DNA from: CAZMGV01 sp964621525 [NCBI: uncultured bacterium]
Lineage (GTDB): Bacteria > JAGRBM01
Assembly: GCA_964621525.1 (NCBI GenBank)
Contig: CAZUMS010000006.1
Coordinates: 79,876-143,875 of the forward strand
Reading direction: 5' to 3'
Length of the DNA stretch: 64,000 nt
Shown: positions 8,006 to 16,198 of the stretch, in pieces
Numbering within the stretch: position 1 is the stretch's first letter
How the letters are laid out: every line of letters begins with the position of its first letter
Program-made: the position numbers and the translations under genes
Notes under the pieces: generated by a model
What the model was told of the DNA's origin: nothing
The model's database searches: none
Seen by the model: the letters and a program-made list of their open reading frames with translations, nothing else

Positions 8006-9289
8006 TCAGTTCTGGTAGAGCCCCCGGGGGCGATCGGAGATTGCGGGATTCAGGCGGCGGGCGACGGTCACGGTGAACGTGCTGCCCCGGCCGTATTCGC
8101 TCCGGACCGAAATATCCCCGCCGAGGAGCTGTGCAAGCTCGCGGGAGATGGCGAGGCCGAGGCCGGTACCCTGGTACTGCTTGGTCTTGCCGGAATCGAG
8201 CTGCTCGAACCGCTGGAGCAGGCGAGGCAGGTCTTCGGGCCGGATGCCGATGCCGGTATCGGTCACCGAGATTTCGGCGAGGGGGCCCCGTTCTTCCGCG
8301 GAAATGGAGACCGAGCCGCGCTCGGTGAACTTCACCGCGTTTGAAAGGAGGTTCAGCAGGATCTGGCGCAGCTTGGCCCTGTCGCTGTCGATCTCGAATC
8401 CGGCGGGAATCGCCGAGACGAGCCCGAGCTGGCGGTCTGCCGCGATGACGGCAACCCGCTCCAGCAGTTCCTGGACCAGATCGTTCAGGACGAAAGATTC
8501 AGCCTCGGCGCTCATGCGGCCCGCCTCGATCTTGGAGAGGTCGAGCAGGTTGTTGATGAGATCGAGGAGGTCCCGGCCGCTCGAGATGACCCGCTCCAGG
8601 TTCCGGGTCTGGATCTCGGGGACCATCCCCTCCGTCTGCGTCCGCACGAGGTCCGTGAAACCGATGATCGAGACGAGCGGTGTGCGGAGTTCGTGGCTCA
8701 TGTTCGTGAGAAATTCGGTCTTGAGGCGCGAGGCGACGGCCAGCTCCTGGTTCTTGAGGAGTACGTCGTTGATCAGCTCGTCCTTTCTCTGAATGATGGC
8801 AAGCTGTTCGCGGATCTCGGACGACTGGTGAAGGATGAGGTTCTTCACGCTGACGATGCCTTCGAACTGGCGGGCGGCGCCGACGACGGCGATGTCGTCA
8901 TAGACGCGCTGGGTCGTGCGGCTCACGACCCGCTGGATCGCCTGGCCGATGGCGGTTTCCCCCGGCAGGGCGAGCGATTCGGGATCGATGAGCAGCGTGA
9001 CGGGCCGCCGCTCGTATAAGGCGTAGCCATACTTGGAGCCCACCTGGGCCATGAGCTGGCCCTTCTGGACCAGCCCGAGGAAAATGTTGCCGGTGTCGAT
9101 GATGGCGATCGACTCGCGGTCCGGGTGCTCGGAGAAATAGTCCACGAGCGCGTTCAGCGTGACCTGCGGAGCGACGCTCGCACGCGAGTGGATCAGGTCG
9201 CGGATCGTGTGCCGGACCGGGGCGGCTTCCGCAACGGCACGGGTATCACTGGATGCGGGATCGACGACGGTGTGCTGCTGGTTGAGCAC
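8006..9289 (-). CDS. Cytoplasmic histidine kinase with an N-terminal CBS-like sensor
   Basis: About 427 residues, no membrane segment. The N-terminal half (about 25-165) looks like a CBS-domain pair (LVDYFSEHPDRESIAIID, YGYALYERRPVTLLID, YDDIAVVGAARQFEGIVSVKNLI). A short coiled coil follows, then HisKA with the H-box MSHELRTPL. The ATPase domain has the N-box LLNLLSNAVKFT, G1 DTGIGI and G2 GTGLGLAI. A nucleotide-type ligand sensed by the CBS pair is inference. The GTG at 9289 is preferred because GAGGTGA lies 5 bases upstream; the GTG three codons earlier (9298) has no ribosome-binding site. Co-transcribed with the single-domain receiver. Confidence 0.9.
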   Translation of the reverse strand: MLNQQHTVVDPASSDTRAVAEAAPVRHTIRDLIHSRASVAPQVTLNALVDYFSEHPDRESIAIIDTGNIFLGLVQKGQLMAQVGSKYGYALYERRPVTLLIDPESLALPGETAIGQAIQRVVSRTTQRVYDDIAVVGAARQFEGIVSVKNLILHQSSEIREQLAIIQRKDELINDVLLKNQELAVASRLKTEFLTNMSHELRTPLVSIIGFTDLVRTQTEGMVPEIQTRNLERVISSGRDLLDLINNLLDLSKIEAGRMSAEAESFVLNDLVQELLERVAVIAADRQLGLVSAIPAGFEIDSDRAKLRQILLNLLSNAVKFTERGSVSISAEERGPLAEISVTDTGIGIRPEDLPRLLQRFEQLDSGKTKQYQGTGLGLAISRELAQLLGGDISVRSEYGRGSTFTVTVARRLNPAISDRPRGLYQN

Positions 9290-9440
9290 GCTTCTCACCT
9301 CAAGGCCGAAGGGTTGCGACGGTTCCGGCGGGTGTTTCCCCCTGCCGCCGGATGGTTCTTTTCCCCGGTGTTCAGGATGGCATCAGCCGGGGACCGTTTT
9401 CGGGCGCTTATGTGACGGAGGGGTGAATGATGGGACGGGG

Positions 9441-9470
9441 TTGACAGGCACCGGGGCGGCGCGTCATAAA
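9441..9470 (+). promoter_or_regulatory. Candidate sigma-70 promoter upstream of panB
   Basis: A consensus -35 TTGACA at 9441-9446 is followed after 18 bases by CATAAA at 9465-9470, a 4/6 match to the -10 hexamer. It lies in the 700-base gap between the divergent kinase and panB genes and would give panB a leader of about 500 bases. A separate AT-rich stretch at about 9555-9597 could hold another promoter. Confidence 0.35.
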
Positions 9471-9754
9471 GACACCGCGGTCTCAAAGAATTCTCCCGTG
9501 TCAGTCAGATTTGGCTCGTTGAACCGAGACTTTTTATCCGGGCCAATTTTGAAAATTATCTAATAATATCAACTATATACGTGTAAAATATCGCCGAACA
9601 CGGGTTCGCTGAATTGGCGTTTTTCCCTTGCCCTCCGAACTCCATGTCATCATAATTCCCCCGTGGCAGGACACGGTTCTGCCCCGCCTGGATTCTCGAA
9701 CTGACGGGAACTGGGACGGCTCGAAGAAGCGCCCCGATCGAGTGCCGGCGCGGT

Positions 9755-9923
9755 GCATGGTGGAAAGGTTCCCTTGGAGCCCGTCGAGGACGGACCCAGG
9801 AGGAAAGAGTCCAAAAGCCATGCGAAAACCGCGGGCGGCAGACAGCCGGTGAGAACCGGCGGCAGCGAACGGGTGCGATCATCGGCCTTCCGACCGGTTC
9901 CCGGGAGTCTTGAACAGGACTCC
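9755..9923 (+). ncRNA. Candidate structured RNA leader of panBCD
   Basis: By eye this stretch folds as a closed multi-branched element. The outer helix is GCATGG (9755-9760) with CCATGC (9818-9823). Inside are three small hairpins: GGTTCC-CTT-GGAGCC (9767-9781), CGTC-GAG-GACG (9782-9792), and a short GAC/GTC helix enclosing an AGGAGGAAAG loop (9793-9811). Two more hairpins follow: GCCGGT-GAGA-ACCGGC (9845-9860, a GNRA-type tetraloop) and GGAGTC/GACTCC (9904-9923). About 25 bases later comes AAGGCC-GTTT-GGCTTT with a T run, which resembles a weak terminator, before the panB GTG at 9993. A candidate RNA motif named pan is known upstream of pantothenate genes, including in deltaproteobacteria; whether this is that motif I cannot tell without a covariance model. 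Confidence 0.35.
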
Positions 9924-9992
9924 AGGCGGACAATGTGGCGGAAGGCCGTTTGGCTTTTTCCGTCCCGGAGTCCCCTCGAAGAGGAAGCACCG

Positions 9993-10799
9993 GTGGCGTC
10001 GAAGAAGAAAACCGTTCCCGAACTGCAGGCGATGAAGGCCCGTGGCGAGAAGATCGTCATGGTCACGGCCTACGACGCCACGTTCACGCGGATTCTCGAC
10101 CAGGCGGGCGTCGACGTGGTTCTGGTCGGCGACTCCCTCTCCATGGTGATCCAGGGCAATCCCGACACCCTCTCCGTCACCCTTGATGAAATGATCTACC
10201 ACGGCCGCATCGTCCGGCGCGGCATCTCGAAGGCGCACCTTCTGGTGGACCTGCCGTTCGGCTCCTACCAGGAGTCGCCGGAGCAGGCGGTCCGCTCGGC
10301 GTCCAGACTCATGAAGGAAGGCGGCGCCGAGAGCGTGAAGCTGGAAGGCGGCCTCCCCATGGTCGCCACGACCCGCAAGCTCACCGAGGTTGGCATTCCG
10401 GTGATGGCCCATATCGGCCTCACCCCGCAGTCCATCCATGCGTTCGGCGGCTTCAAGGTTCAGGGCCGGGGCGCCGAAGCGGCGGCCATCCTGAAGGAAG
10501 CGGCCCTTGCCCATGAAGACGCCGGTGCCTGGGGACTTCTGCTCGAAGGTATTCCGTCGGCCCTCGCCCAGGAAATCTCGGAATCCCTCCGGATCCCGAC
10601 GGTAGGGATCGGCGCCGGCGCCGGTTGCGACGGCCAGGTGCTCGTCATTTACGACCTTCTTGGTATGGACAACTCCTTCAATCCGAAGTTCGCCAAGAAG
10701 TACGCGCGTCTCGCCGACACGATCAACGGCGCGGTCGGCAAATACATCGACGAGGTCCGGTCGGGGGATTTCCCGTCGGCGGAGCACAGCTACTCATGA
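9993..10799 (+). CDS. panB: 3-methyl-2-oxobutanoate hydroxymethyltransferase
   Basis: 268 residues, the normal family length. Transfers a hydroxymethyl group from 5,10-methylenetetrahydrofolate to alpha-ketoisovalerate, giving ketopantoate, the first committed step of pantothenate synthesis. Recognisable features are the metal/substrate region LVGDSLSM, KLEGG, and the GIGAGAGCDGQVLV signature. The GTG at 9993 is chosen because GAGGAAG lies 7 bases upstream and the protein then starts VASKKKTVPELQ, as in the family; longer in-frame starts would run through the structured leader. The stop overlaps the panC start (ATGA), so translation is coupled. Confidence 0.95.
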   Translation: MASKKKTVPELQAMKARGEKIVMVTAYDATFTRILDQAGVDVVLVGDSLSMVIQGNPDTLSVTLDEMIYHGRIVRRGISKAHLLVDLPFGSYQESPEQAVRSASRLMKEGGAESVKLEGGLPMVATTRKLTEVGIPVMAHIGLTPQSIHAFGGFKVQGRGAEAAAILKEAALAHEDAGAWGLLLEGIPSALAQEISESLRIPTVGIGAGAGCDGQVLVIYDLLGMDNSFNPKFAKKYARLADTINGAVGKYIDEVRSGDFPSAEHSYS

Positions 10800-11704
10800 G
10801 GGTGATCTCCACCACAGCCGAAATGCGGGAGGTAACCCGGGCGCTCCGCCGCCAGGGGAAGACCATCGCGTTCGTGCCCACGATGGGGTTCCTCCACGAG
10901 GGGCACGCCTCTCTGCTTCGCATCGCCAGAAAGCGCGGCGACGTGCTCGTGCTGTCCATCTTCGTGAACCCGTCCCAGTTCGGCCCGAACGAGGACCTGG
11001 ACCGCTACCCGCGGAACCTTGACGGCGACCTTGCTATCGCGCGCCGGGAGAACGTGGATCTCGTGTTCACACCCGTGCCGAAGGAAATCTACGGCCCCGG
11101 TTACCAGACCTGGATCGACGTGACGGAGGTGTCGAAGCACCTCTGCGGCGCCTCGCGGCCGGGGCACTTCCGGGGCGTCGCGACGGTCGTCGCCAAGCTG
11201 CTGAACATCTGCCATGCGGACGTCGCGGTGTTCGGCGAAAAGGACTTCCAGCAGCTCGCCGTGATCCGCCGGATGGTGGAAGACCTGGACATGGACGTCG
11301 AGATCGTGGGCGGCGCGCTCGTGCGCGAAGCCGACGGCCTCGCCATGAGCTCGCGGAACGTGAACCTCACGCCCGATCACCGCCGCCGGGCGCTCGTACT
11401 GAAGCGCGCCCTGGACCGGGCGGAAGCGCTCGCCGCTGCCGGCGAGCGCCGCGTCTCCATCCTGCTGGAGGCCGCCCGCGAGGTGCTCGCCGCCGAGCGC
11501 GAGGGAGCCGTGGACTATGCGGAGATCCGCGACGCGGCCACGCTCGAAACCATCGATACGCTGTCCGGACCGGCCGTTTTCGCGCTGGCCGTCCGGTTCG
11601 GCGGCACAAGGCTCATCGACAACACGGTGCTCCTGAACGACGGGGTCCGTGTCCGAGGGGAAAAAACCAGGGCTCCGATCGCCGAGGCGACGGTGACCCC
11701 GTAA
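10796..11704 (+). CDS. panC: Pantoate--beta-alanine ligase
   Basis: 302 residues. Condenses pantoate and beta-alanine with ATP via a pantoyl-adenylate. It is a class-I nucleotidyl-transferase fold, with the HIGH-like motif HEGH in PTMGFLHEGHASL, the pantoate-binding NPSQFGPNEDLDRYPR, FGEKDFQQLAVIRRM and the ATP loop MSSRNVNL. The ATG at 10796 overlaps the panB stop by 4 bases. Second gene of the panBCD operon. Confidence 0.96.
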   Translation: MRVISTTAEMREVTRALRRQGKTIAFVPTMGFLHEGHASLLRIARKRGDVLVLSIFVNPSQFGPNEDLDRYPRNLDGDLAIARRENVDLVFTPVPKEIYGPGYQTWIDVTEVSKHLCGASRPGHFRGVATVVAKLLNICHADVAVFGEKDFQQLAVIRRMVEDLDMDVEIVGGALVREADGLAMSSRNVNLTPDHRRRALVLKRALDRAEALAAAGERRVSILLEAAREVLAAEREGAVDYAEIRDAATLETIDTLSGPAVFALAVRFGGTRLIDNTVLLNDGVRVRGEKTRAPIAEATVTP

Positions 11705-11727
11705 GCTGAGAGAGAAGGAAGACGAAC

Positions 11728-12117
11728 ATGGCAACGCGCACGATGCTGAGAGGCAAGATCCACCGCTGTACGGTGACCCAGGCGGACCTGCACTACGAAG
11801 GCAGCGTCACGATCGACCGCGACCTGATGGACGCGGCAAACCTGCTCCCATATGAGGCGGTCGACATCTGGAACGTCGACAACGGCGAACGGTTCTCCAC
11901 CTACGCCCTCGAGGGCCCGCGCGGCTCCGGCGTGATCTGCGTGAATGGGGCCGCGGCCCGCAAGGTGGCCGTGGGCGACCGGATCATCATCGCCCATTTC
12001 TCGGAGGCGACGGACGAGGAGGCGAAGAGCTGGGAACCTTTCTGCGTGTTCGTCGACGAGAAGAACCGCCAGAAGAAGCTCCAGAACTTCGAGTCGGTGA
12101 ACCTGCGCGCCGTCTGA
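11728..12117 (+). CDS. panD: Aspartate 1-decarboxylase proenzyme
   Basis: 129 residues. Decarboxylates aspartate to beta-alanine, the substrate of PanC. It is a pyruvoyl enzyme made by self-cleavage: the cleavage site is Gly25-Ser26 in HYEGSVTID, and the mature subunit would begin with the pyruvoyl group derived from Ser26. [15 protein letters not shown] is the standard N-terminus. A good ribosome-binding site (GAGAGAAGGAAG) precedes the ATG, 23 bases after panC. The operon ends at the terminator starting 20 bases downstream. Confidence 0.97.
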   Translation: MATRTMLRGKIHRCTVTQADLHYEGSVTIDRDLMDAANLLPYEAVDIWNVDNGERFSTYALEGPRGSGVICVNGAAARKVAVGDRIIIAHFSEATDEEAKSWEPFCVFVDEKNRQKKLQNFESVNLRAV

Positions 12118-12137
12118 CGCACCGGACCTGCCGCAGA

Positions 12138-12170
12138 AAAAAGACCGCCGGTAATTCCTGCGGTCTTTTT
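12138..12170. terminator. Bidirectional rho-independent terminator after panD
   Basis: The stem AAAAAGACCGC (12138-12148) pairs with GCGGTCTTTTT (12160-12170), with an 11-base loop. A and T runs on either side let it work for panD on the plus strand and for the COG3014-type gene, whose stop is at 12187, on the minus strand. Confidence 0.9.
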
Positions 12171-12186
12171 ACGTTCCGGGACTGCC

Positions 12187-13551
12187 TCAGTCGGCCGTAT
12201 CGAAACTGAGAACCTTCGCTTTGCCGGCTTCGACCGTTATCTCGCCCAGGGGGATCATCTTGCCGATCAAAAGCTGGGCGTTGATCCGGTAGCGGCCGGG
12301 GGCCAGGCGCAGCCGGGCGACGCGGATCTGGTCCGGCAGAAAACCCCAGCTGCGCGTGTCGGCGTTCTCGCTGGCGACTGCAAGGATGTTCATGCCGAGC
12401 CCCACGAGCGAGGCCGCCAGCGCATTGTCCTTGTTTTGCGCCTTGATGGCTTCTTCGGTCGCCTTGGCGGCGGCGTATTTCGCCAGTGCGCGGGCGACAG
12501 CTTTCGCCTTGATGCGCCCCAGTCGGTCCTCGAGGTTTTTCACCGCAATGTCGCCGAGGGGCTGGGCTTCTTCCGTCGACACGGAAAGGATCTGGTAGGG
12601 GAGCGCAGGCGTGGAGGCCGGGTCCAGCGGTTCAGCCTTCACAACCGAACCCCTGTTGAAATAGTTCCGCCGGCGGTACTCGGGATAGGCGACCTTGACG
12701 ATGTGCCCGTCCGGCGTCGGGATGATCCAGGATTTCTCGACTTTCTCGGGCACGAGCCCGTTGTGGTGGATGACGAGGATTTCACCGTACTGCGCGGACT
12801 GGAAATCGGGCGGCGGGGGTTCGGCTCCCCGGGGGGCTTCGTCGCCGGAGATGAACGCGGCTTCGCCGGCCGCTTCCTTCAGATGCTTCGGCATCCGGAT
12901 CTTGTAATTCTTCTCGTAGTCTTTCTCGTACACCTCGAACGCCTTGCGGAACGATACGTTGGCGTCCTGGAGGTCTTCCTTCGATCCCGAGTGGAGGTAC
13001 AGGAGGCCGGAGATGAACCGTCCGAAAGCGTCCTCCGTGTAGACGTTCTTGCTGTCGTCGTACTTCGTGTTGTAGAGGGCGAGCTTCTCGTCCACCTTGC
13101 GGGCCTCGACGAGGGCCGATTCGGTTTCGCCTTTCTCGGCATAGATGAGCGCCTTGAAGATATTCACCGTGACCCGCTCGAAATCCTCGCCGCTGTATTC
13201 CGACATCGTATCGTTGACGATACCGGTCGAGATCGTCCGGGTGATCGAGGTCGTGTAAAGCTCCTCGCCGAGCCGGTCCGCCCGCTCGAAGGTCTTGAGC
13301 GCTTCGTCGAATTTCTTGGCGTAGTAGAGCAGCGCCCCTTCTTCGTAGAGGGCCAGCAGCTTGTCCGCCCGGCCGTAGGTCCGGCGGTTTTCCTGGAAGG
13401 TCTTCAGGGCGCCTTCGTAGTTGCCCTCGGCCCGCTGCTTGTTGACTGCCTGCTGGTACTGGACGCTCGGCGCGCAGGCCGAAACGAACAGGACGGCGAC
13501 TGCCGCCAGAGCCGGGCGAAACGCCCGGACTTTCCGCCCCTGAACTCCCAT
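12187..13551 (-). CDS. COG3014-type lipoprotein with helical repeats
   Basis: 454 residues. The signal peptide ends in VSAC with lipidated Cys26, placing it in the envelope. Residues about 45-230 are TPR-like helical pairs (NYEGALKTFQENR, FDEALKTFERADRLGEEL, ESALVEARKVDEKLALY). The C-terminal half holds a conserved domain with EILVIHHNGLVPEKV and a beta-rich end (LRLAPGRYRINAQLL). It resembles the uncharacterised COG3014 family, which in other Gram-negatives neighbours LpoB-type lipoproteins, as here. The ATG at 13551 is chosen for the AAAGGGTGGGG immediately upstream; a GTG at 13560 is possible. Function is not known; a role in envelope assembly is inferred from context. Confidence 0.8.
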   Translation of the reverse strand: MGVQGRKVRAFRPALAAVAVLFVSACAPSVQYQQAVNKQRAEGNYEGALKTFQENRRTYGRADKLLALYEEGALLYYAKKFDEALKTFERADRLGEELYTTSITRTISTGIVNDTMSEYSGEDFERVTVNIFKALIYAEKGETESALVEARKVDEKLALYNTKYDDSKNVYTEDAFGRFISGLLYLHSGSKEDLQDANVSFRKAFEVYEKDYEKNYKIRMPKHLKEAAGEAAFISGDEAPRGAEPPPPDFQSAQYGEILVIHHNGLVPEKVEKSWIIPTPDGHIVKVAYPEYRRRNYFNRGSVVKAEPLDPASTPALPYQILSVSTEEAQPLGDIAVKNLEDRLGRIKAKAVARALAKYAAAKATEEAIKAQNKDNALAASLVGLGMNILAVASENADTRSWGFLPDQIRVARLRLAPGRYRINAQLLIGKMIPLGEITVEAGKAKVLSFDTAD

Positions 13552-13607
13552 GATCCCCACCCTTTCGGAAACCCGCTGCCGGCCCCCGCCAGCCGCTTAC
13601 GGAACGG

Positions 13608-14213
13608 TCAGAATTTCGTGCTGGGCCGCTCGATGTACTTCTTGATCTTCTTCTCGCCGATCCAGGCCTTCTGGTTGGTGCCCAGATTGATGAGCTCGAG
13701 ATTTACCTGGTAGTAGACGACCCGTTCGCCCTCGATTTCGTCCGTGATCGTGTTGATCACGCCCTGGAGCGCGAAATCGGCGCCTTTCTCGTTGTGCTCG
13801 GAGACGTTCTGCTGGGTGAAGCCCATCTGCTGCTCCGTGCGCTCCTGCCGCAGCTCCTTGCGCTCGTCCGCCGAGGCGACGACGTCCACCTTGCCGGAAT
13901 TCACCCACGCGCGTTCCAGATCCTTTTGAAAGGTCTGGGTATTGATGTGCTCGCTGGAACGGTTCTTGATCGTCTGGACGATCACCGTGGGTACGTCGCC
14001 GGGCTTTTTCGGCTGGTAACGGCCGAGCCAGGCGCCCGACATGACATCCTTGATCATCTCCTCGGAGACAAGCCGGGAGTCCGTGTCGTTCCAGCGTCCC
14101 GACAGGTCGACCTGCTCCTTGGTGTCGAGGCGGCTGACCTTGGGGGAACAGCCGGCGGTAAAGACGGTGAAAGCGGCCACAAGGGCGATTCCGGCAGACT
14201 TGCGAACGGACAT
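13608..14213 (-). CDS. LpoB-like penicillin-binding-protein activator lipoprotein
   Basis: 201 residues. Signal peptide and lipobox TAGC, with lipidated Cys22, followed by SPKVSRLDTKEQVDLSGRWND, which is the typical LpoB start. The core has TVIVQTIKNRSSEHINTQTFQKDLERA and ADFALQGVINTITDEIEGERVVYYQVNLELINL, ending in the conserved KKIKKYIERP. LpoB in E. coli is an outer-membrane lipoprotein that activates PBP1b. The family is broader than that function, so the PBP partner here is inference. The ATG at 14213 is chosen because it starts the signal peptide. It lies 56 bases upstream of the COG3014-type gene and is probably co-transcribed with it. Confidence 0.85.
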   Translation of the reverse strand: MSVRKSAGIALVAAFTVFTAGCSPKVSRLDTKEQVDLSGRWNDTDSRLVSEEMIKDVMSGAWLGRYQPKKPGDVPTVIVQTIKNRSSEHINTQTFQKDLERAWVNSGKVDVVASADERKELRQERTEQQMGFTQQNVSEHNEKGADFALQGVINTITDEIEGERVVYYQVNLELINLGTNQKAWIGEKKIKKYIERPSTKF

Positions 14214-14417
14214 GGAAAACCTCCGGGTCGTTAACTGAAAACGGAAAATCCGGCGGCCAGTTACCGCCGGTTCGTCTTTCTGTGACGCCCAATCGTAGGC
14301 GGCCCGCCCCGGCCTGTCCATGGGCGGTTTCCGCGTTCATGGGGGCCCCGGGCACCGAAGTCGCGTTTGATCCGGCCATGTTCTAACTACCGGAGTCCGG
14401 TACGCCCGGAAACCGCC

Positions 14418-14891
14418 ATGGCGAAAGAGAAGAAAGACACTGACTCCCTGATCGTCGAGAACCGCAAGGCACGGTTCCGGTACCAGGTGCTCGAAACCCT
14501 CGAGGCCGGCCTCGTTCTCGAGGGCTGGGAGGTCAAAAGCCTCCGCGAGGGGGGGATCAACCTCTCCGACTCCTACGGCGTGCTGTCGAACGGCGAGGTA
14601 TTCCTGCTGAACTGCCATATCTCGCCCTACGCGAAGGCGAGGCTGCGGCCCGGCCTCGAAACCCGGAGCCGGAAGCTCCTCCTGAACCGGAAAGAGATCA
14701 ACGGTCTCACCGGGCAGATCCGCGACAAGGGCCGCACGCTGGTGCCGCTCAAAATGTACTGGAACAAGAACGGCAGGGCGAAGGTGCTGCTCGGCGTCTG
14801 CATCGGCAAGCAGGCTCACGACAAGCGGCAGGACATCAAGAAGCGCGAAGACGACCGCTACCTGAAACGGGTCCAGAAGGGACTTCGCTGA
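14418..14891 (+). CDS. smpB: SsrA-binding protein
   Basis: 157 residues. Partner of tmRNA in rescue of stalled ribosomes. Family features run from IVENRKARFRYQVLETLEAGLVL and GWEVKSLREGGINLSDSY to the basic C-terminal tail KRQDIKKREDDRYLKRVQKGLR, which inserts in the decoding centre. The ATG at 14418 gives the normal MAKEKKD start. The ribosome-binding site is weak (GGAA). No tmRNA gene was recognised in the window. Convergent with gshA, 6 bases away. Confidence 0.96.
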   Translation: MAKEKKDTDSLIVENRKARFRYQVLETLEAGLVLEGWEVKSLREGGINLSDSYGVLSNGEVFLLNCHISPYAKARLRPGLETRSRKLLLNRKEINGLTGQIRDKGRTLVPLKMYWNKNGRAKVLLGVCIGKQAHDKRQDIKKREDDRYLKRVQKGLR

Positions 14892-14897
14892 GGGGGC

Positions 14898-16139
14898 CTA
14901 ACGGCCGAGCGCCTGCTCCTCCAGTCCGACGGTGAGTGTTGCGAGATTTCCGACCCAGTCCAGCACGGCAAGGCTTTCCTGTGTCAGGATCGGCGTCGCC
15001 GAGACCACTTCGCCGGAAGTGAGCGGCTCCAGGCAGATCTTCTGGAACTGGGCTCCCCGGGCGTTCAGGTTCTGCCGTTCGCTTTTCGTTCCGTGGCTCC
15101 GGAAAAACGCTCCTATGGACTTGTGGCCGATCCGGTAGAGCACCGGCTCGATGACGAACTCGTTGAGCCTGTCGGCGGTGGGGATGCCTTCCTGCAGGAT
15201 CACGGTGCTTACGGTCGAGCGGCCCTTCGTGACGTGCATGGCATTCCGCTGCTTGCGGTTCAGCCGGAGCAGCTCCTCGCCGCTTTCCGCTTCCATGACG
15301 CTCATGCCGTAGGTGCCGGCGTCCGACTTCACGACCACGTAGGGGGCGTAACCCGTCTCCCTCGCCGCGTAGGTTTTCGCCAGGTCGCCGGCGAGCCGGT
15401 CCACCTCGCGGGCCACTTCGTCCAGCCCCCGTCCGCTCAGGAAGTCCACGTTCGTGACGAGACGGGTTTCCACGGTGAAGGCGAACGGATCGAGCTCGAG
15501 CACCGAGGCGAACTCGCGGGCAACAGCGTTGTAGATCTCGAACGATTTGAACTTGGACCTCCGGTGCCAGCCGAGGCCGGTCCGGGGCAGGATGGGCTGG
15601 CTGATCTCCAGCAGCTCCGGCGGTGGGCCGCCCATGAGGTCGTGATTGAGGATGACGGCATCGGCCGTTCCGGACGCACTCGTGAGACGGCCGTTCTCGA
15701 CCCGCCCCTTCTCGAGGATGATCTGGCTGCCGCCGGGCAGGTCCACGGGAACGCGGTCCACGGTCTGCTCCGGGTGGAGGCTCACGATCGTCACGCCGTA
15801 GCCCGCTTCGGTGATCATCCGCTGGAGTGCCGCAAGGTTCTCGATGTAGCCCACGTTCACGGTGTGGAATTCGGGGATCAACGCCAGCGATTTCGCGCCG
15901 GGGGCGCGGCGGGACAGGGTTTCGCGGAACGCCCGCGCCCCCATCTCGAAATCCTCCTTGCAGAGGAGCGAGAATCCGGCCGGGAAACAGTTAATGTCCA
16001 CTGGAGCGATCTTGGGCCCCGAGTGGCGGATATCCATGCTGACGGTCAGGGGTTCGGGCACATTCCCGATGCGGGACTGCCACCAGTCGTCCAGACGGGC
16101 GCGCTTCTCGGCGAGTCTTGAGGCGATTTCCGGGATCAA
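14898..16139 (-). CDS. gshA: Glutamate--cysteine ligase, Thiobacillus ferrooxidans type
   Basis: 413 residues. Makes gamma-glutamylcysteine, the first step of glutathione synthesis. It matches the minor family first defined in acidophilic iron/sulfur oxidisers rather than the E. coli or plant types: recognisable stretches are MDIRHSGPKIAPVDINCFPAGF, PEFHTVNVGYIENL, ILNHDLMGG, GLGWHRRSKFKSFE, VVKSDAGTYGMSVM and PVLYRIGHKSIGAFFRSH. The start is a TTG with a strong GGAGG 8 bases upstream, so it is probably genuine. It lies 59 bases downstream of gcvT on the same strand. No gshB is visible nearby. Confidence 0.85.
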   Translation of the reverse strand: MIPEIASRLAEKRARLDDWWQSRIGNVPEPLTVSMDIRHSGPKIAPVDINCFPAGFSLLCKEDFEMGARAFRETLSRRAPGAKSLALIPEFHTVNVGYIENLAALQRMITEAGYGVTIVSLHPEQTVDRVPVDLPGGSQIILEKGRVENGRLTSASGTADAVILNHDLMGGPPPELLEISQPILPRTGLGWHRRSKFKSFEIYNAVAREFASVLELDPFAFTVETRLVTNVDFLSGRGLDEVAREVDRLAGDLAKTYAARETGYAPYVVVKSDAGTYGMSVMEAESGEELLRLNRKQRNAMHVTKGRSTVSTVILQEGIPTADRLNEFVIEPVLYRIGHKSIGAFFRSHGTKSERQNLNARGAQFQKICLEPLTSGEVVSATPILTQESLAVLDWVGNLATLTVGLEEQALGR

Positions 16140-16198
16140 GGCTCTGTCCTCCGCGGTTCCAGGTCAGACACGGGGAACCGGACGCTGCCGCAGCCTGG

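Noticed and set aside
9699-9860. Cobalamin riboswitch or RNase P RNA in the panB leader
   Set aside because: A GCCGGTGAGAACCGGC hairpin and GAGGAAAG are superficially similar, but the invariant downstream boxes of either RNA are missing.
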